A DNA stretch of 64,000 nt from contig NZ_MUIN01000003.1 of the NCBI RefSeq assembly GCF_002080045.1, positions 69,501 to 133,500 of the forward strand, given 5' to 3'. Numbering within the stretch: the first letter of the stretch is position 1; every line of letters begins with the position of its first letter. The notes beneath the pieces are model-generated. The model was not told where the DNA came from, made no database searches, and saw nothing but the letters and a program-made list of their open reading frames with translations. The translations under genes were made by a program, and so were the position numbers. Positions 41,484 to 49,972 of the stretch are shown here, piece by piece. Source of the stretch: Pseudomonas sp. Bc-h (GTDB lineage: Bacteria; Pseudomonadota; Gammaproteobacteria; Pseudomonadales; Pseudomonadaceae).

Positions 41484-44132
41484 TTACGCCTTCGGCTGCA
41501 GCAACAAGGCGACCAGCGCGCTCCAGCCTGTCTGATGAGAAGCCCCGAGTCCACGGCCGTTTTCGCCATGAAAATATTCGTGGAACAACACCAGGTCGCG
41601 GCTTTGCGGGTCTATTTCAAGCTGTGGGTACCCTGCCATTGAAGGGCGGTTTCCTTCTTCGTTGCGTAGGAAAAGGCTGTTGATTCGACGGCTGAGTCCG
41701 TCAGCCACTTCCTCAAGTGTTGCCAGATAGCCCGAGCCGGTCGGGTATTCCACGGAAAAGTTCTCGTCATAGTAGCGATGAAACTCACGCAGCGACTCGA
41801 TCAGCATGTAATTCAGCGGCATCCATACCGGCCCGCGCCAGTTGGAGTTGCCGCCGAACAGCCGTGAACTGGATTCCGCCGGCTCGTAATCCGCCGACAA
41901 CGTATTGCCATTGATCTGCATGCTGAACGGCTGTTCGCCGTAAAACCGAGACAACGAACGCACGCCAAAGCCAGAAAGAAACTCGCTTTCGTCGAGCATT
42001 CGCTTGATCAGATCCTTGGTCCGCTGCCCGCGCAGCAGTGCGAGCAGCAGGCGATTGCCTTTGCCCGGTTCGGTCCAGCGTGAGATCAAGGCGGCGAGAT
42101 CCGGCCGGTGATGCAGGAAACCCAGCAGACGCTCGCGCAGATCTTTCAGGCCTTCGTGTTCGCGCTGCTCGAGCACGCGTACGGCAAACAATGGGATCAG
42201 GCCGACGAACGAGCGCAGCTTCACGGATTCACGAAGGCCGTCCGGGCGGTGCAATACGTCATAGAAAAAACCGTCCTCATCGTTCCACAGGCCTTCGATT
42301 TCTTCCTTGTCCACCTCGTTGATCGCGCCCGCTATATAAAGGAAGTGTTCGAAAAACTTCACCGCGATGTCGACATACACCTCGTTGTGTTGAGCGAGCT
42401 CCAGCGCAATACGCATCAGGTCCAGCGCATAGCCGGCAACCCAGGCAGTGCCGTCGGCCTGATCCAGTTGATAACCGGGGGCGAGGGCGGCTGAGCGGTC
42501 GAACAGGCCAATGTTATCCAGCCCGAGAAAGCCGCCTTGAAAAATGTTGTGGCCTTCAGCGTCCTTGCGATTGACCCACCAGGAAAAATTCAGCAGCAGC
42601 TTGTGGAAAACCCGTTCGAGGAACACCACGTCGCCCTGGCCTTTTTGCGTCTTTTCCATCTGGTAGACCCGCCACGACGCCCACGCATGAACCGGCGGAT
42701 TCGCGTCATCGAAGCGCCATTCATAGGCCGGGAGCTGGCCGTTGGGGTGCATGAAGCGGTCTTTGACCAGCAGCAACAACTGATCCTTGGCGAACTCGAT
42801 ATCGATCAGCGCAAAGGCCACAGCCTGGAACGCCAGATCCCACGACGCATACCAGGGGTATTCCCACTTGTCCGGCATGGAAACGATGTCGAAATTGCAC
42901 AGATGTCGCCACTGGTTGTTGCGGATATGTGAGCGCCCCGCAGGCAACGGGCCTTGCCCCGGATCCCCGTCGAGCCAGGCTTTGACGTCGAAATAGTACA
43001 GTTGCTTGGACCACAGCAGCCCGGCCAGTGCCTGACGTTGCACGTTACGGGCATCGGCATCCTTCAGGTCTTGCTGCAGCACGCCGTAATAATCATCCGC
43101 CTCACTGCGGCGACGCTCGAACAGCGCCCTGGCATTCACATGGTCGGAGCCTGCCGGTGCAAAACGCAGATAAACCATCTGCGTGGCGCCGCTCTCCAGC
43201 GCCATCACAAAATGCGCGGCAACCTTGGTCCCCGAGTCACGGCTGATCGCACCTGCATTTCCCGCCACGAGCCAGTCGTTGATGCCGTCCTTGAATAGCC
43301 CGGTCGCCGGTTGGTTGAATAGCTTCGGCGTGTTGGTGCTGTTTTCGCAGAACAGCCAATCACAGGTTTCGTGGCCCCACGCCGTCGCTTCTTTATTTGC
43401 CAGCAACGGGTGAACCGCCAGCACCCGGTTATCCACACGCGACAGGGCTGGGCGCTCGGTTTCAGGGGCCCAGCTCCAGATGTTGCGCGCCCACAGTTGA
43501 GGGAGCACATGCAGGCGCGCCGCCCGATCGGAGCGGTTGACCACCGTGACTCGCATGAAGATATCGTCGGCAGTGTGTTTGGCGTATTCGATGCTGACGT
43601 CGAAATAATGGTTGTCGTTGAATACCCCGGTATCGAGAACCTCGTACTCAGGGTCGTCGAGCCCGCGCCGCGCGTTTTCCTCTACCAGATCGCTATAGGG
43701 AAACGCCGCATGAGGGTATTTGTAGAGCATGCGCATGTAGGCGTGGCTCGGCACGCCATCCACATGGAAATACAGCTCCTTCACATCCTCGCCGTGATTG
43801 CCCTCGGCGTTGTTCAAACCGAACAGGCGCTCCTTGAGAATCGGGTCGCGCTCGTTCCACAGCGCCAACCCCAGGCACCAATGCTGCGATTTGTCGGAGA
43901 ACCCGGCCAAACCGTCCTCACCCCAGCGGTAGGCACGACCGCGGGCGTGATCGTGGGGAAAAAAATCCCAGGCATCGCCGTCTGCGCTGTAGTCCTCACG
44001 CACCGTGCCCCACTGACGATCACTCACATAGGGCCCCCATTCACGCCATTGCGCAGCACCATCGCCCTCAAGGCGCTGACCTTCGACGGTTTGCTGCAGC
44101 GTGTTGCGGGCAGATTCGGCAGGCATGTTCAT
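41484..44132 (-). CDS. Large MGH1/GH63-like glycoside hydrolase
   Basis: An 882-residue protein without a signal peptide, so probably cytoplasmic. The central and C-terminal parts carry (alpha/alpha)6-barrel motifs typical of GH63/mannosylglycerate-hydrolase-like (MGH1) enzymes: WEYPWYASWDLAFQAVAF, WRFDDANPPVHAWASW and NWRGPVWMPLNYMLIESL. The N-terminus (WGPYVSDRQWGTVREDYS) is the family opening. Likely substrates are alpha-glucosides or glucosyl/mannosyl-glycerate. The Met at 44126 is better spaced from GGAA than that at 44132. A link to the neighbouring exopolysaccharide locus is possible but unproven. Confidence 0.85.
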   Translation of the reverse strand: MNMPAESARNTLQQTVEGQRLEGDGAAQWREWGPYVSDRQWGTVREDYSADGDAWDFFPHDHARGRAYRWGEDGLAGFSDKSQHWCLGLALWNERDPILKERLFGLNNAEGNHGEDVKELYFHVDGVPSHAYMRMLYKYPHAAFPYSDLVEENARRGLDDPEYEVLDTGVFNDNHYFDVSIEYAKHTADDIFMRVTVVNRSDRAARLHVLPQLWARNIWSWAPETERPALSRVDNRVLAVHPLLANKEATAWGHETCDWLFCENSTNTPKLFNQPATGLFKDGINDWLVAGNAGAISRDSGTKVAAHFVMALESGATQMVYLRFAPAGSDHVNARALFERRRSEADDYYGVLQQDLKDADARNVQRQALAGLLWSKQLYYFDVKAWLDGDPGQGPLPAGRSHIRNNQWRHLCNFDIVSMPDKWEYPWYASWDLAFQAVAFALIDIEFAKDQLLLLVKDRFMHPNGQLPAYEWRFDDANPPVHAWASWRVYQMEKTQKGQGDVVFLERVFHKLLLNFSWWVNRKDAEGHNIFQGGFLGLDNIGLFDRSAALAPGYQLDQADGTAWVAGYALDLMRIALELAQHNEVYVDIAVKFFEHFLYIAGAINEVDKEEIEGLWNDEDGFFYDVLHRPDGLRESVKLRSFVGLIPLFAVRVLEQREHEGLKDLRERLLGFLHHRPDLAALISRWTEPGKGNRLLLALLRGQRTKDLIKRMLDESEFLSGFGVRSLSRFYGEQPFSMQINGNTLSADYEPAESSSRLFGGNSNWRGPVWMPLNYMLIESLREFHRYYDENFSVEYPTGSGYLATLEEVADGLSRRINSLFLRNEEGNRPSMAGYPQLEIDPQSRDLVLFHEYFHGENGRGLGASHQTGWSALVALLLQPKA

Positions 44133-44275
44133 TTCCAGAAATCAGGTTGAATGGCTGACAACCGACGCTCGTTGCAAGAAATCTATCGAGTGGCGCCTTT
44201 GGTCAAATTTTTGGCAAGCAGGTTATTCACGGGTCGATTAGTGATGGCAATTAGACGCTGTACATGGCCGGTGTA

Positions 44276-44294
44276 TGGTTCCAGCGTGGAACCA
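44276..44294. promoter_or_regulatory. Perfect inverted repeat between the glycosidase and acyltransferase genes
   Basis: TGGTTCC-AGCGT-GGAACCA has seven-base arms and a five-base spacer, about 100 bases before the acyltransferase start. It could be an operator for either divergent gene. It resembles a parS site with one inserted base but its odd length argues against that. Confidence 0.5.
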
Positions 44295-44394
44295 CATTTC
44301 CTGCCTCTTCGGTATTGCGCGTTGTTCGGGACGTGAAGCATCACAGCGGTGAATGGATCGGAACGTTGTTGCCCTGATCGCGGGCGGAGGCGAT

Positions 44395-45507
44395 ATGAAT
44401 ACATTGGGTGATCTGGCGTCCAGACGAAACAATAACTTCAACCTGATCCGGATGCTCGCCGCCACCGCCGTGCTGATTTCGCACAGTTATCCATTGGCTC
44501 AGGGCAGCACCGCAGTTGAACCGCTCTCCAGCTGGCTTGGCCTTTCGCTGGGCGAACTCGCAGTCATCACCTTCTTTTGCGTGTCCGGTTTCTTCATTTC
44601 CCTGAGCCGGGATCGCGCGCCCAGCAATCTGGATTTCTTCTCCGCGCGCTTTCTGCGCATCTATCCCGGCCTGACGCTGGTCCTGCTGCTGAGCGTGTTT
44701 CTGGTCGGGCCGATCTTTACGACACTGGGTACGCTGGAATATTTCCGCTCCGGTGCAATTTACAGCTATCTAAGCAACAACCTGATGCTGTTCAGCATGA
44801 AATTCCAGTTGCCGGGTCTGTTCGAAAACAATCCATGGCCGGGCATCAACGGCTCGCTGTGGACGCTCATCTATGAAGTCACGCTCTACATTCTTGTGGG
44901 CGGATTGGGGGCCTTCGCGTTCTATGGGAAAGGCCCACGCTTTGCGGTTTTTCTGCTGGTGTACGCGATTGTCTACGTCGCTTTCAAAGCCATGCTGGCG
45001 AACACCGAGCTCCTGAACGAACTGCATCGCGCACAATTCTTCTTCACCTGGAGCCTGCCATTCGTGCTCGGCATGGCGCTGTATAGGTATCGGCAGCACG
45101 TCCAGCATCGCTTCATCTGGTTCCTGCCACTGGCAGCGCTGGCAGGGTGGGCCTATCAGACGCCCTTCTTTTTCGAGTGCTTCGTCATCGCCTGGACCTA
45201 CCTGATTTTCTACCTTGGTTTTGCCACCAACAGTTTTGTGGATCGCTACAACCAGTTGGGCGATTATTCGTACGGTGTCTACATCTACGCTTTCCCGGTT
45301 CAGGAAATCCTCGCGCATCAGGTCAAAGGCATCGGTCCGATCAGCATGATGCTGGTGGCATTTCCAATCGTGCTGATCGCCGCGATGTTCTCCTGGCACT
45401 TCATCGAGAAACCGGCGATGGCGCGCCGGCATGGTTTTGCTGCACAGCTCGGCGCGTCATTCAGCGGTCTGAAAGCTTGGGCCGGCATGCGAAAAGGCAC
45501 GGTCTGA
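44395..45507 (+). CDS. Acyltransferase-3 family membrane O-acyltransferase
   Basis: A 370-residue integral membrane protein with about ten hydrophobic segments. The opening NNFNLIRMLAATAVLISHSYPL is the acyltransferase-3 family signature, with the His-containing first helix that is needed for catalysis in OafA/NodX-type enzymes. Such proteins acetylate or otherwise acylate polysaccharides. The ATG at 44395 has GGAGG four bases upstream and is preferred to 44353. It lies next to the exopolysaccharide genes and resembles the GumF/GumG type of decoration step. Confidence 0.9.
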   Translation: MNTLGDLASRRNNNFNLIRMLAATAVLISHSYPLAQGSTAVEPLSSWLGLSLGELAVITFFCVSGFFISLSRDRAPSNLDFFSARFLRIYPGLTLVLLLSVFLVGPIFTTLGTLEYFRSGAIYSYLSNNLMLFSMKFQLPGLFENNPWPGINGSLWTLIYEVTLYILVGGLGAFAFYGKGPRFAVFLLVYAIVYVAFKAMLANTELLNELHRAQFFFTWSLPFVLGMALYRYRQHVQHRFIWFLPLAALAGWAYQTPFFFECFVIAWTYLIFYLGFATNSFVDRYNQLGDYSYGVYIYAFPVQEILAHQVKGIGPISMMLVAFPIVLIAAMFSWHFIEKPAMARRHGFAAQLGASFSGLKAWAGMRKGTV

Positions 45508-45512
45508 AACGC

Positions 45513-45547
45513 AAAAACCCCGAGCGACTGGCATCGACCGGGGTTTC
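45513..45547. terminator. Bidirectional terminator between the acyltransferase and GT26 genes
   Basis: AAACCCCG (45515-45522) pairs with CGGGGTTT (45539-45546) over a 16-base loop. A and T runs flank the stem, so it may serve both converging genes. Confidence 0.75.
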
Positions 45548-45633
45548 TGGTTGAACTGATGAACCAATATCGGGCTATCAAAGCTGGCCCATGCAAGAAA
45601 GTGCTTAGCGTTCTGACGTGAACGCAAGGTGCC

Positions 45634-46356
45634 CTAACGATTGCGGAACTGCCGAGCGATGATCGGCAGTATGCGGTAGGCATCGACTGCGTAACGTCGA
45701 CCCAGCCGTCTGGGCTCGGTACACAACCGATGCAACCACTCCAGCGACAAGCGTTGTACCCATATCGGAGCCCGCTTGACCTTGCCCGACAAAAAATCGA
45801 GCGACGCGCCTGTGCATAAACCGATGCCCGTGGCGCCGCCCCGTTTGAACAACGCGCAGGCGAGAATTTCTTGGCGAGGAGAGCCCACGGAGAAGAACGT
45901 CATGCGCGAGCGTTGGCGCTGCATGAAGGCAATGCAGCGCTCCACCTCCTCGGGGTCATTGATGAACCCCATTGGCGGGTTGTAGTGATGAAAGGTCACG
46001 GAGGGGTAGTTTCTTTTCAGAGTCGCGACGACGTCCCTTTCGCATCCCAGAACCGTCACCGGCCACTGCCTGAGTTGCGCGATATTCATCATCGCGCGCG
46101 TCAGCGTACTCCCGGGAATCGGCTCGGCGATCCCGGCGTCCAGACGCTGCAGCACCGGAAACAACACGCGGCTGTCGCATAATCGATGCCCTGCGTAGCG
46201 ATAGGCTTCTCGGAACTGTTCGTCATGTTCGAGCAGCACGATGTGATTGACGTTGGCGGTTACCAGGTACTTGAAAGGTGCGTCACTGAGCTTGATCAAC
46301 TCGTCGATGAGCTCCCGTTGTCGTCCACGATAGAACTCGATTCCAAACACTTTCAT
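45634..46356 (-). CDS. WecG/TagA/CpsF family glycosyltransferase (GT26)
   Basis: A 240-residue cytoplasmic or peripheral glycosyltransferase. Family marks are YLVTANVNHIVLLEHD, a DSRVLFPVLQRLD region and FFSVGSPRQEILA ... GASLDFLSGKVKRAPIWVQRLSLEWLHRL, the C-terminal GT26 signature. In xanthan synthesis the GT26 enzyme GumM adds the second, beta-1,4-linked glucose to the polyprenyl-linked primer. A similar role is inferred here. The start at 46356 has AGGAG nine bases upstream. The gene is separated from the main minus-strand operon by the GH5 gene. Confidence 0.88.
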   Translation of the reverse strand: MKVFGIEFYRGRQRELIDELIKLSDAPFKYLVTANVNHIVLLEHDEQFREAYRYAGHRLCDSRVLFPVLQRLDAGIAEPIPGSTLTRAMMNIAQLRQWPVTVLGCERDVVATLKRNYPSVTFHHYNPPMGFINDPEEVERCIAFMQRQRSRMTFFSVGSPRQEILACALFKRGGATGIGLCTGASLDFLSGKVKRAPIWVQRLSLEWLHRLCTEPRRLGRRYAVDAYRILPIIARQFRNR

Positions 46357-46568
46357 AGGGCGGGCTCCTGCTAATGAATAATCGCGTGCAGAGCCGAACC
46401 ACACTGAACATCAGCGCGATAACGGCGAATGCGACCCTCTCGAGGACCAGCGGTAAGCATCAGGAGCGACGTAACAGGCAGGCAGACGTAACGCCCGCGT
46501 TGCTTGAACAACACGAATTCCGTTCGGGAGTCTTACGTGGTGAAAACACGGCGAGGTTGAGTCGCGCT

Positions 46569-47618
46569 ATGAGGTGGTTGCGCAAGTCGGTGCTGGCCGG
46601 CTTGTCGCTGACTGTCATTCAGGGAATGTGTGTGACTGCTCAGGCCGCGTCCCTGCCGATGGTGTTGATCAACGTTTCGGGGGCGGAGTCTTCGGACAAT
46701 GTGTTTCCCGGAGTGAACGGCACGCACTACTTCTTCCCCAGTGAAGGGTATTTCGCTCGCTGGAAAGCCAAGGGCATACGCACAGTGCGCTTTCCATTGA
46801 AGTGGGAGCGGTTACAGCCAGTGTTGGGCGGTGGGCTGGATGCCACATATGCCGGGTTGATAGACAAGATGCTCGTGCAGGCGAACCAGCAAGGCATCGG
46901 CGTGATCCTCGATGTGCATAACTATGCTCGGTACCGGGGGCAGGTGATTGGCAGCCGGCAGGTGACGGTCGACCATTACCGGAATTTGATGCAGCGCGTT
47001 GCCGAGCGCTGGCATGACGCGCCGGCACTCTATGCGTACGACTTGATGAACGAGCCCCATGATGACTCCGACGCCAGCTGGCCGCAGGCCGCGCAGGCGG
47101 GAATCGACGCGATTCGTCAGACAGACTCAAAACGGCTGATCATTGTCGAAGGTCGCTCCTGGTCCAGTGCCGAGCGCTGGCCCCAGTACAACGACGCCTT
47201 GCTGCCGCTGAAAGACCCGGCGAACAACATCGTGTTTTCCGCACATCTGTACATGGATCAAAACGGCAGCGGTGTGTACAAGGACGCCAAAGGCACGCCG
47301 ATCGATCCGGATATCGGCGTGCGTCGAGTAAAACCTTTCATCGAATGGCTGCAGAAGAACGGTCGACGCGGGCAGATTGGTGAGATGGGCTTTCCCGACA
47401 ACGATCCGCACTGGAACGAAGCGGCGGATCGTCTGCTCGGTTTTCTGCGCCAGCATTGCGTGCCGGTGGCGTACTGGACCTCAGGTGAAAGCTGGGGGCG
47501 CGAACCCATGAACCTGGAACCCGTCGACGGCCGCGACCGGCCGCAGTGGCAGGTGCTGGCCAAATATCTGGAAGCGCCGAAGTGCACGGATTACGGGCCT
47601 GCGCCGGCCCGCCGTTGA
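46569..47618 (+). CDS. Secreted glycoside hydrolase family 5 (cellulase-like) enzyme
   Basis: A 349-residue protein with a signal peptide (MRWLRKSVLAGLSLTVIQG onward, cleaving near AQA-A). The GH5 fold is shown by the acid/base Glu162 in DLMNEPHDD and the nucleophile Glu272 in IGEMGFPDN, plus the conserved HLYMDQNGSGVY. Such enzymes cleave beta-1,4-glucan or mannan chains. The frame extends upstream to 46374, but those 65 codons are rich in rare codons (ATA, AGG, TTA) and contain no signal, so the Met at 46569 is preferred. It lies on the opposite strand, between the Wzy and GT26 genes. A role in trimming the exopolysaccharide is inferred. Confidence 0.82.
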   Translation: MRWLRKSVLAGLSLTVIQGMCVTAQAASLPMVLINVSGAESSDNVFPGVNGTHYFFPSEGYFARWKAKGIRTVRFPLKWERLQPVLGGGLDATYAGLIDKMLVQANQQGIGVILDVHNYARYRGQVIGSRQVTVDHYRNLMQRVAERWHDAPALYAYDLMNEPHDDSDASWPQAAQAGIDAIRQTDSKRLIIVEGRSWSSAERWPQYNDALLPLKDPANNIVFSAHLYMDQNGSGVYKDAKGTPIDPDIGVRRVKPFIEWLQKNGRRGQIGEMGFPDNDPHWNEAADRLLGFLRQHCVPVAYWTSGESWGREPMNLEPVDGRDRPQWQVLAKYLEAPKCTDYGPAPARR

Positions 47619-47619
47619 A

Positions 47620-48900
47620 TCATCGGTGCTGTTGAAGCGGCTGGCGATAGCTGTGCTCTGGGGCAACTGAATGCCGACGAGATTCGTTGCTCAATACCGA
47701 GGCCCGTGCAAAGTACACGAATGCTGCAATCGCAAACCCGGCCAGGTCGCCGCCGTACATGATCGAGGTGGACAGGAAGAAGTTGAGCGCATTGAGCAGG
47801 AAATCCAGTTGCAGCGCACTGAGCAAATCGCCCTTGCGCCGACACTGGCGCATGATTCGCCAATAACCGAAGTAGTAGAACAGCGCGACGATCGGGGTGA
47901 GAAAGCCAAAGCGGTAAAGCACGCCCAAAAGGCCCACGTCGGACAGATAGAAGTACGCGCTGTACAGCCGCGCGAAGCCGTTCTGCCACTGCAACGACAA
48001 CGCGCCCATTCCGATGTAGTAATTCTGCTGAATCTCTTGCAGGACAATGTCCGAGGTCGTGGCCCTCACACCGCCTTCGCTGGTCGCCTCGAAGAGCAAG
48101 GCATTGAATCTCTCGTATTGGTCGGTGAAGAAATCCGGGACGATGAAATACGCCACCGCCACGATGGCGACCACGGCGACGCCCGACTTGAGCAAGACAC
48201 CCCAGCGGCTGCGAAAGATCCACAGCCCGGCCAGTGCCCAGACCAACATGGTGTTACGGGTCTGAAGTACCAGCCACAGATACGATGCGAACAGCAGTAA
48301 TAGTGCGACCGATGCCAATGAGTAGTTCCGTCGCAGGCGATACATCAGCATGTAGGCACACACGCTGACGTACGCTGCGCCGACACTGAAGCGGTTGGGC
48401 CGCAGCGGATTGAGCCCGTAGTCCTTTTCATCGACGGTGAAAGCGACATCATTGTTTTCCGGCAGGATCCCCAGGTAATACAGGTAACCGACCGTCACGC
48501 ACGCAAGGCCAGACACCAGAAAGAAGCGCTCCAGTTCCTCCTGTGTGGGACGCGCTTTGATCATCAAGTACAGGGCCGGGAAGAACAGCAGATACAGAAA
48601 ACTGCGACGCTCTTCCAGCAGACCGAACAGCACCGGCTGACCGAATTTGGCATTGGCCAGACATGCCGACAATAAAGGCAGCAGCAAGCCAAAACACACT
48701 ACCCAGAACGCCGCCCTGGATTGATGCGCACGCCTCCAGACCAACAACAGGGTCAAAGCTGACAGCACGATCGCCACGATGAACATCTCGCGCAGATAGG
48801 GCAGGCCGGCTTTTTTGTTGTCGGTGAGAAACAAGCACGCCGAGTTCAGGAAGAGCAGAATGAACAACAGCGTCCGATAGGAAAGGAGCCTTCTGGTCAC
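47620..48900 (-). CDS. Wzy-like polysaccharide polymerase / O-antigen ligase-like membrane protein
   Basis: A 426-residue integral membrane protein with about 11-12 helices and a large periplasmic loop near residues 260-330 (YERFNALLFEATSEGGVRATTSDIV). This is the usual layout of Wzy polymerases and O-antigen ligases, which lack sharp sequence motifs. It starts with GTG at 48900, with AAGG ten bases upstream. It is the last gene of the minus-strand series and converges with the GH5 gene, with a single base between stops. A Wzx flippase gene is in the same series, so the role of polymerase is likely. Confidence 0.8.
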   Translation of the reverse strand: MTRRLLSYRTLLFILLFLNSACLFLTDNKKAGLPYLREMFIVAIVLSALTLLLVWRRAHQSRAAFWVVCFGLLLPLLSACLANAKFGQPVLFGLLEERRSFLYLLFFPALYLMIKARPTQEELERFFLVSGLACVTVGYLYYLGILPENNDVAFTVDEKDYGLNPLRPNRFSVGAAYVSVCAYMLMYRLRRNYSLASVALLLLFASYLWLVLQTRNTMLVWALAGLWIFRSRWGVLLKSGVAVVAIVAVAYFIVPDFFTDQYERFNALLFEATSEGGVRATTSDIVLQEIQQNYYIGMGALSLQWQNGFARLYSAYFYLSDVGLLGVLYRFGFLTPIVALFYYFGYWRIMRQCRRKGDLLSALQLDFLLNALNFFLSTSIMYGGDLAGFAIAAFVYFARASVLSNESRRHSVAPEHSYRQPLQQHR

Positions 48901-48956
48901 AGCGAAATACCTTCGTCGGTGAAATCCCGGAGCAGGGGAGAACGAGCGTTGATTCG

Positions 48957-49898
48957 TCAGTGCCAGGAGAACGCGAAACCCTCGCTGATCCCCTTGAGCC
49001 CATAGCGGATGTTTTTCGGACTGCGGCTGTTCTGCAAAACGGTGATCGACGCCAGTGCCAGCGACGACACCACGCAGCAGGTGGTCGAGTGAAATTTGCG
49101 GTTGTACATGATCGCAGCGCGGTTCCGATAAAAGTGGAACAAGTGGCTCTTACCCTTCGTGCTGCCACTGTCGCCATGCCGGGCAAAACTGTCCAGCGAC
49201 ACCTGACAAGTGATGCCGCGCGTCGCGGCTCGACGCTGCCAGTCGACCTCTTCGGAGTACATGAAATAGCGCTCGTCCATCAGCCCGACCTGTTCGATGA
49301 CCCGGCGCGACACCAGCATCGAGGCGCCCATCAGGTAGTCCGGGGTCGGTAGATCCAGAGTGGAAAGCTGTGCGCGCTCGGCATTCTTGCCAATCAGCCG
49401 GGTCTTGCCGAGCCAGGGATAAACCGTGCCGCCACCGACGCATTGCACGATGTCCGGGTTGTCGGCATAGACCAGCACCGAGGCACTGAAGCCGCAGCGT
49501 GGATCGCTTTCCATGGTTGCCATCAACGCTTCCAGCGAGCCGGGCTCGACCGTGATGTCGTTGTTGAGTATCCAGAAATACTCGTAGCCGGCGCGGTTGG
49601 CGTAGTCGATGCCGACGTTGTTGCCACCGGCATAACCATGATTCCCGTTGTTTCTGATCAGGCAATAGGCGTACTTGCGCGCCTCGTGGCCAATCTCGTC
49701 CTGGCTGGTGATCAACGTCTCGTCGGTGTCCTGGTCGAGCATGAAACTGTGCAGCTTCTGGTAATCGGCAACCTGTGAATCGTTGTCGATGATCACCACC
49801 GGGATAGACCCGCAGGCTTCCAGCGAACGGATGCAGTCGAGCGTTTGCTCGGCACCGTTCCAGTTGAGGATGATCGCGCAAACCTTGTCAGTGTTCAT
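48957..49898 (-). CDS. GT2 family glycosyltransferase
   Basis: A 313-residue GT-A fold glycosyltransferase. It begins VCAIILNWNGAEQTLDCIRSL with IDNDS, followed by NNVGIDYANRAGYEYFWILNND, the DxD-type nucleotide-sugar motif, then GASMLVSRRVIEQVG and MYSEEVDWQRRA, the typical rhamnosyl/GT2 acceptor-site motif. Donor and acceptor are unknown, although proteins with this WQRRA block often transfer rhamnose. GAGG lies nine bases upstream of the ATG. It is soluble, and one of only two non-priming transferases in the locus. Confidence 0.9.
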   Translation of the reverse strand: MNTDKVCAIILNWNGAEQTLDCIRSLEACGSIPVVIIDNDSQVADYQKLHSFMLDQDTDETLITSQDEIGHEARKYAYCLIRNNGNHGYAGGNNVGIDYANRAGYEYFWILNNDITVEPGSLEALMATMESDPRCGFSASVLVYADNPDIVQCVGGGTVYPWLGKTRLIGKNAERAQLSTLDLPTPDYLMGASMLVSRRVIEQVGLMDERYFMYSEEVDWQRRAATRGITCQVSLDSFARHGDSGSTKGKSHLFHFYRNRAAIMYNRKFHSTTCCVVSSLALASITVLQNSRSPKNIRYGLKGISEGFAFSWH

Positions 49899-49972
49899 GG
49901 AAGAGATCCTCAGGAAGGACAGACAAACAGCAGACGTAGCTGCCGCCCGATAGCTGAAAAATCATTTTTGAA

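Noticed and set aside
44276-44294. Possible additional parS site
   Set aside because: The spacer has one extra base, so the two halves are out of register with the parS palindrome.
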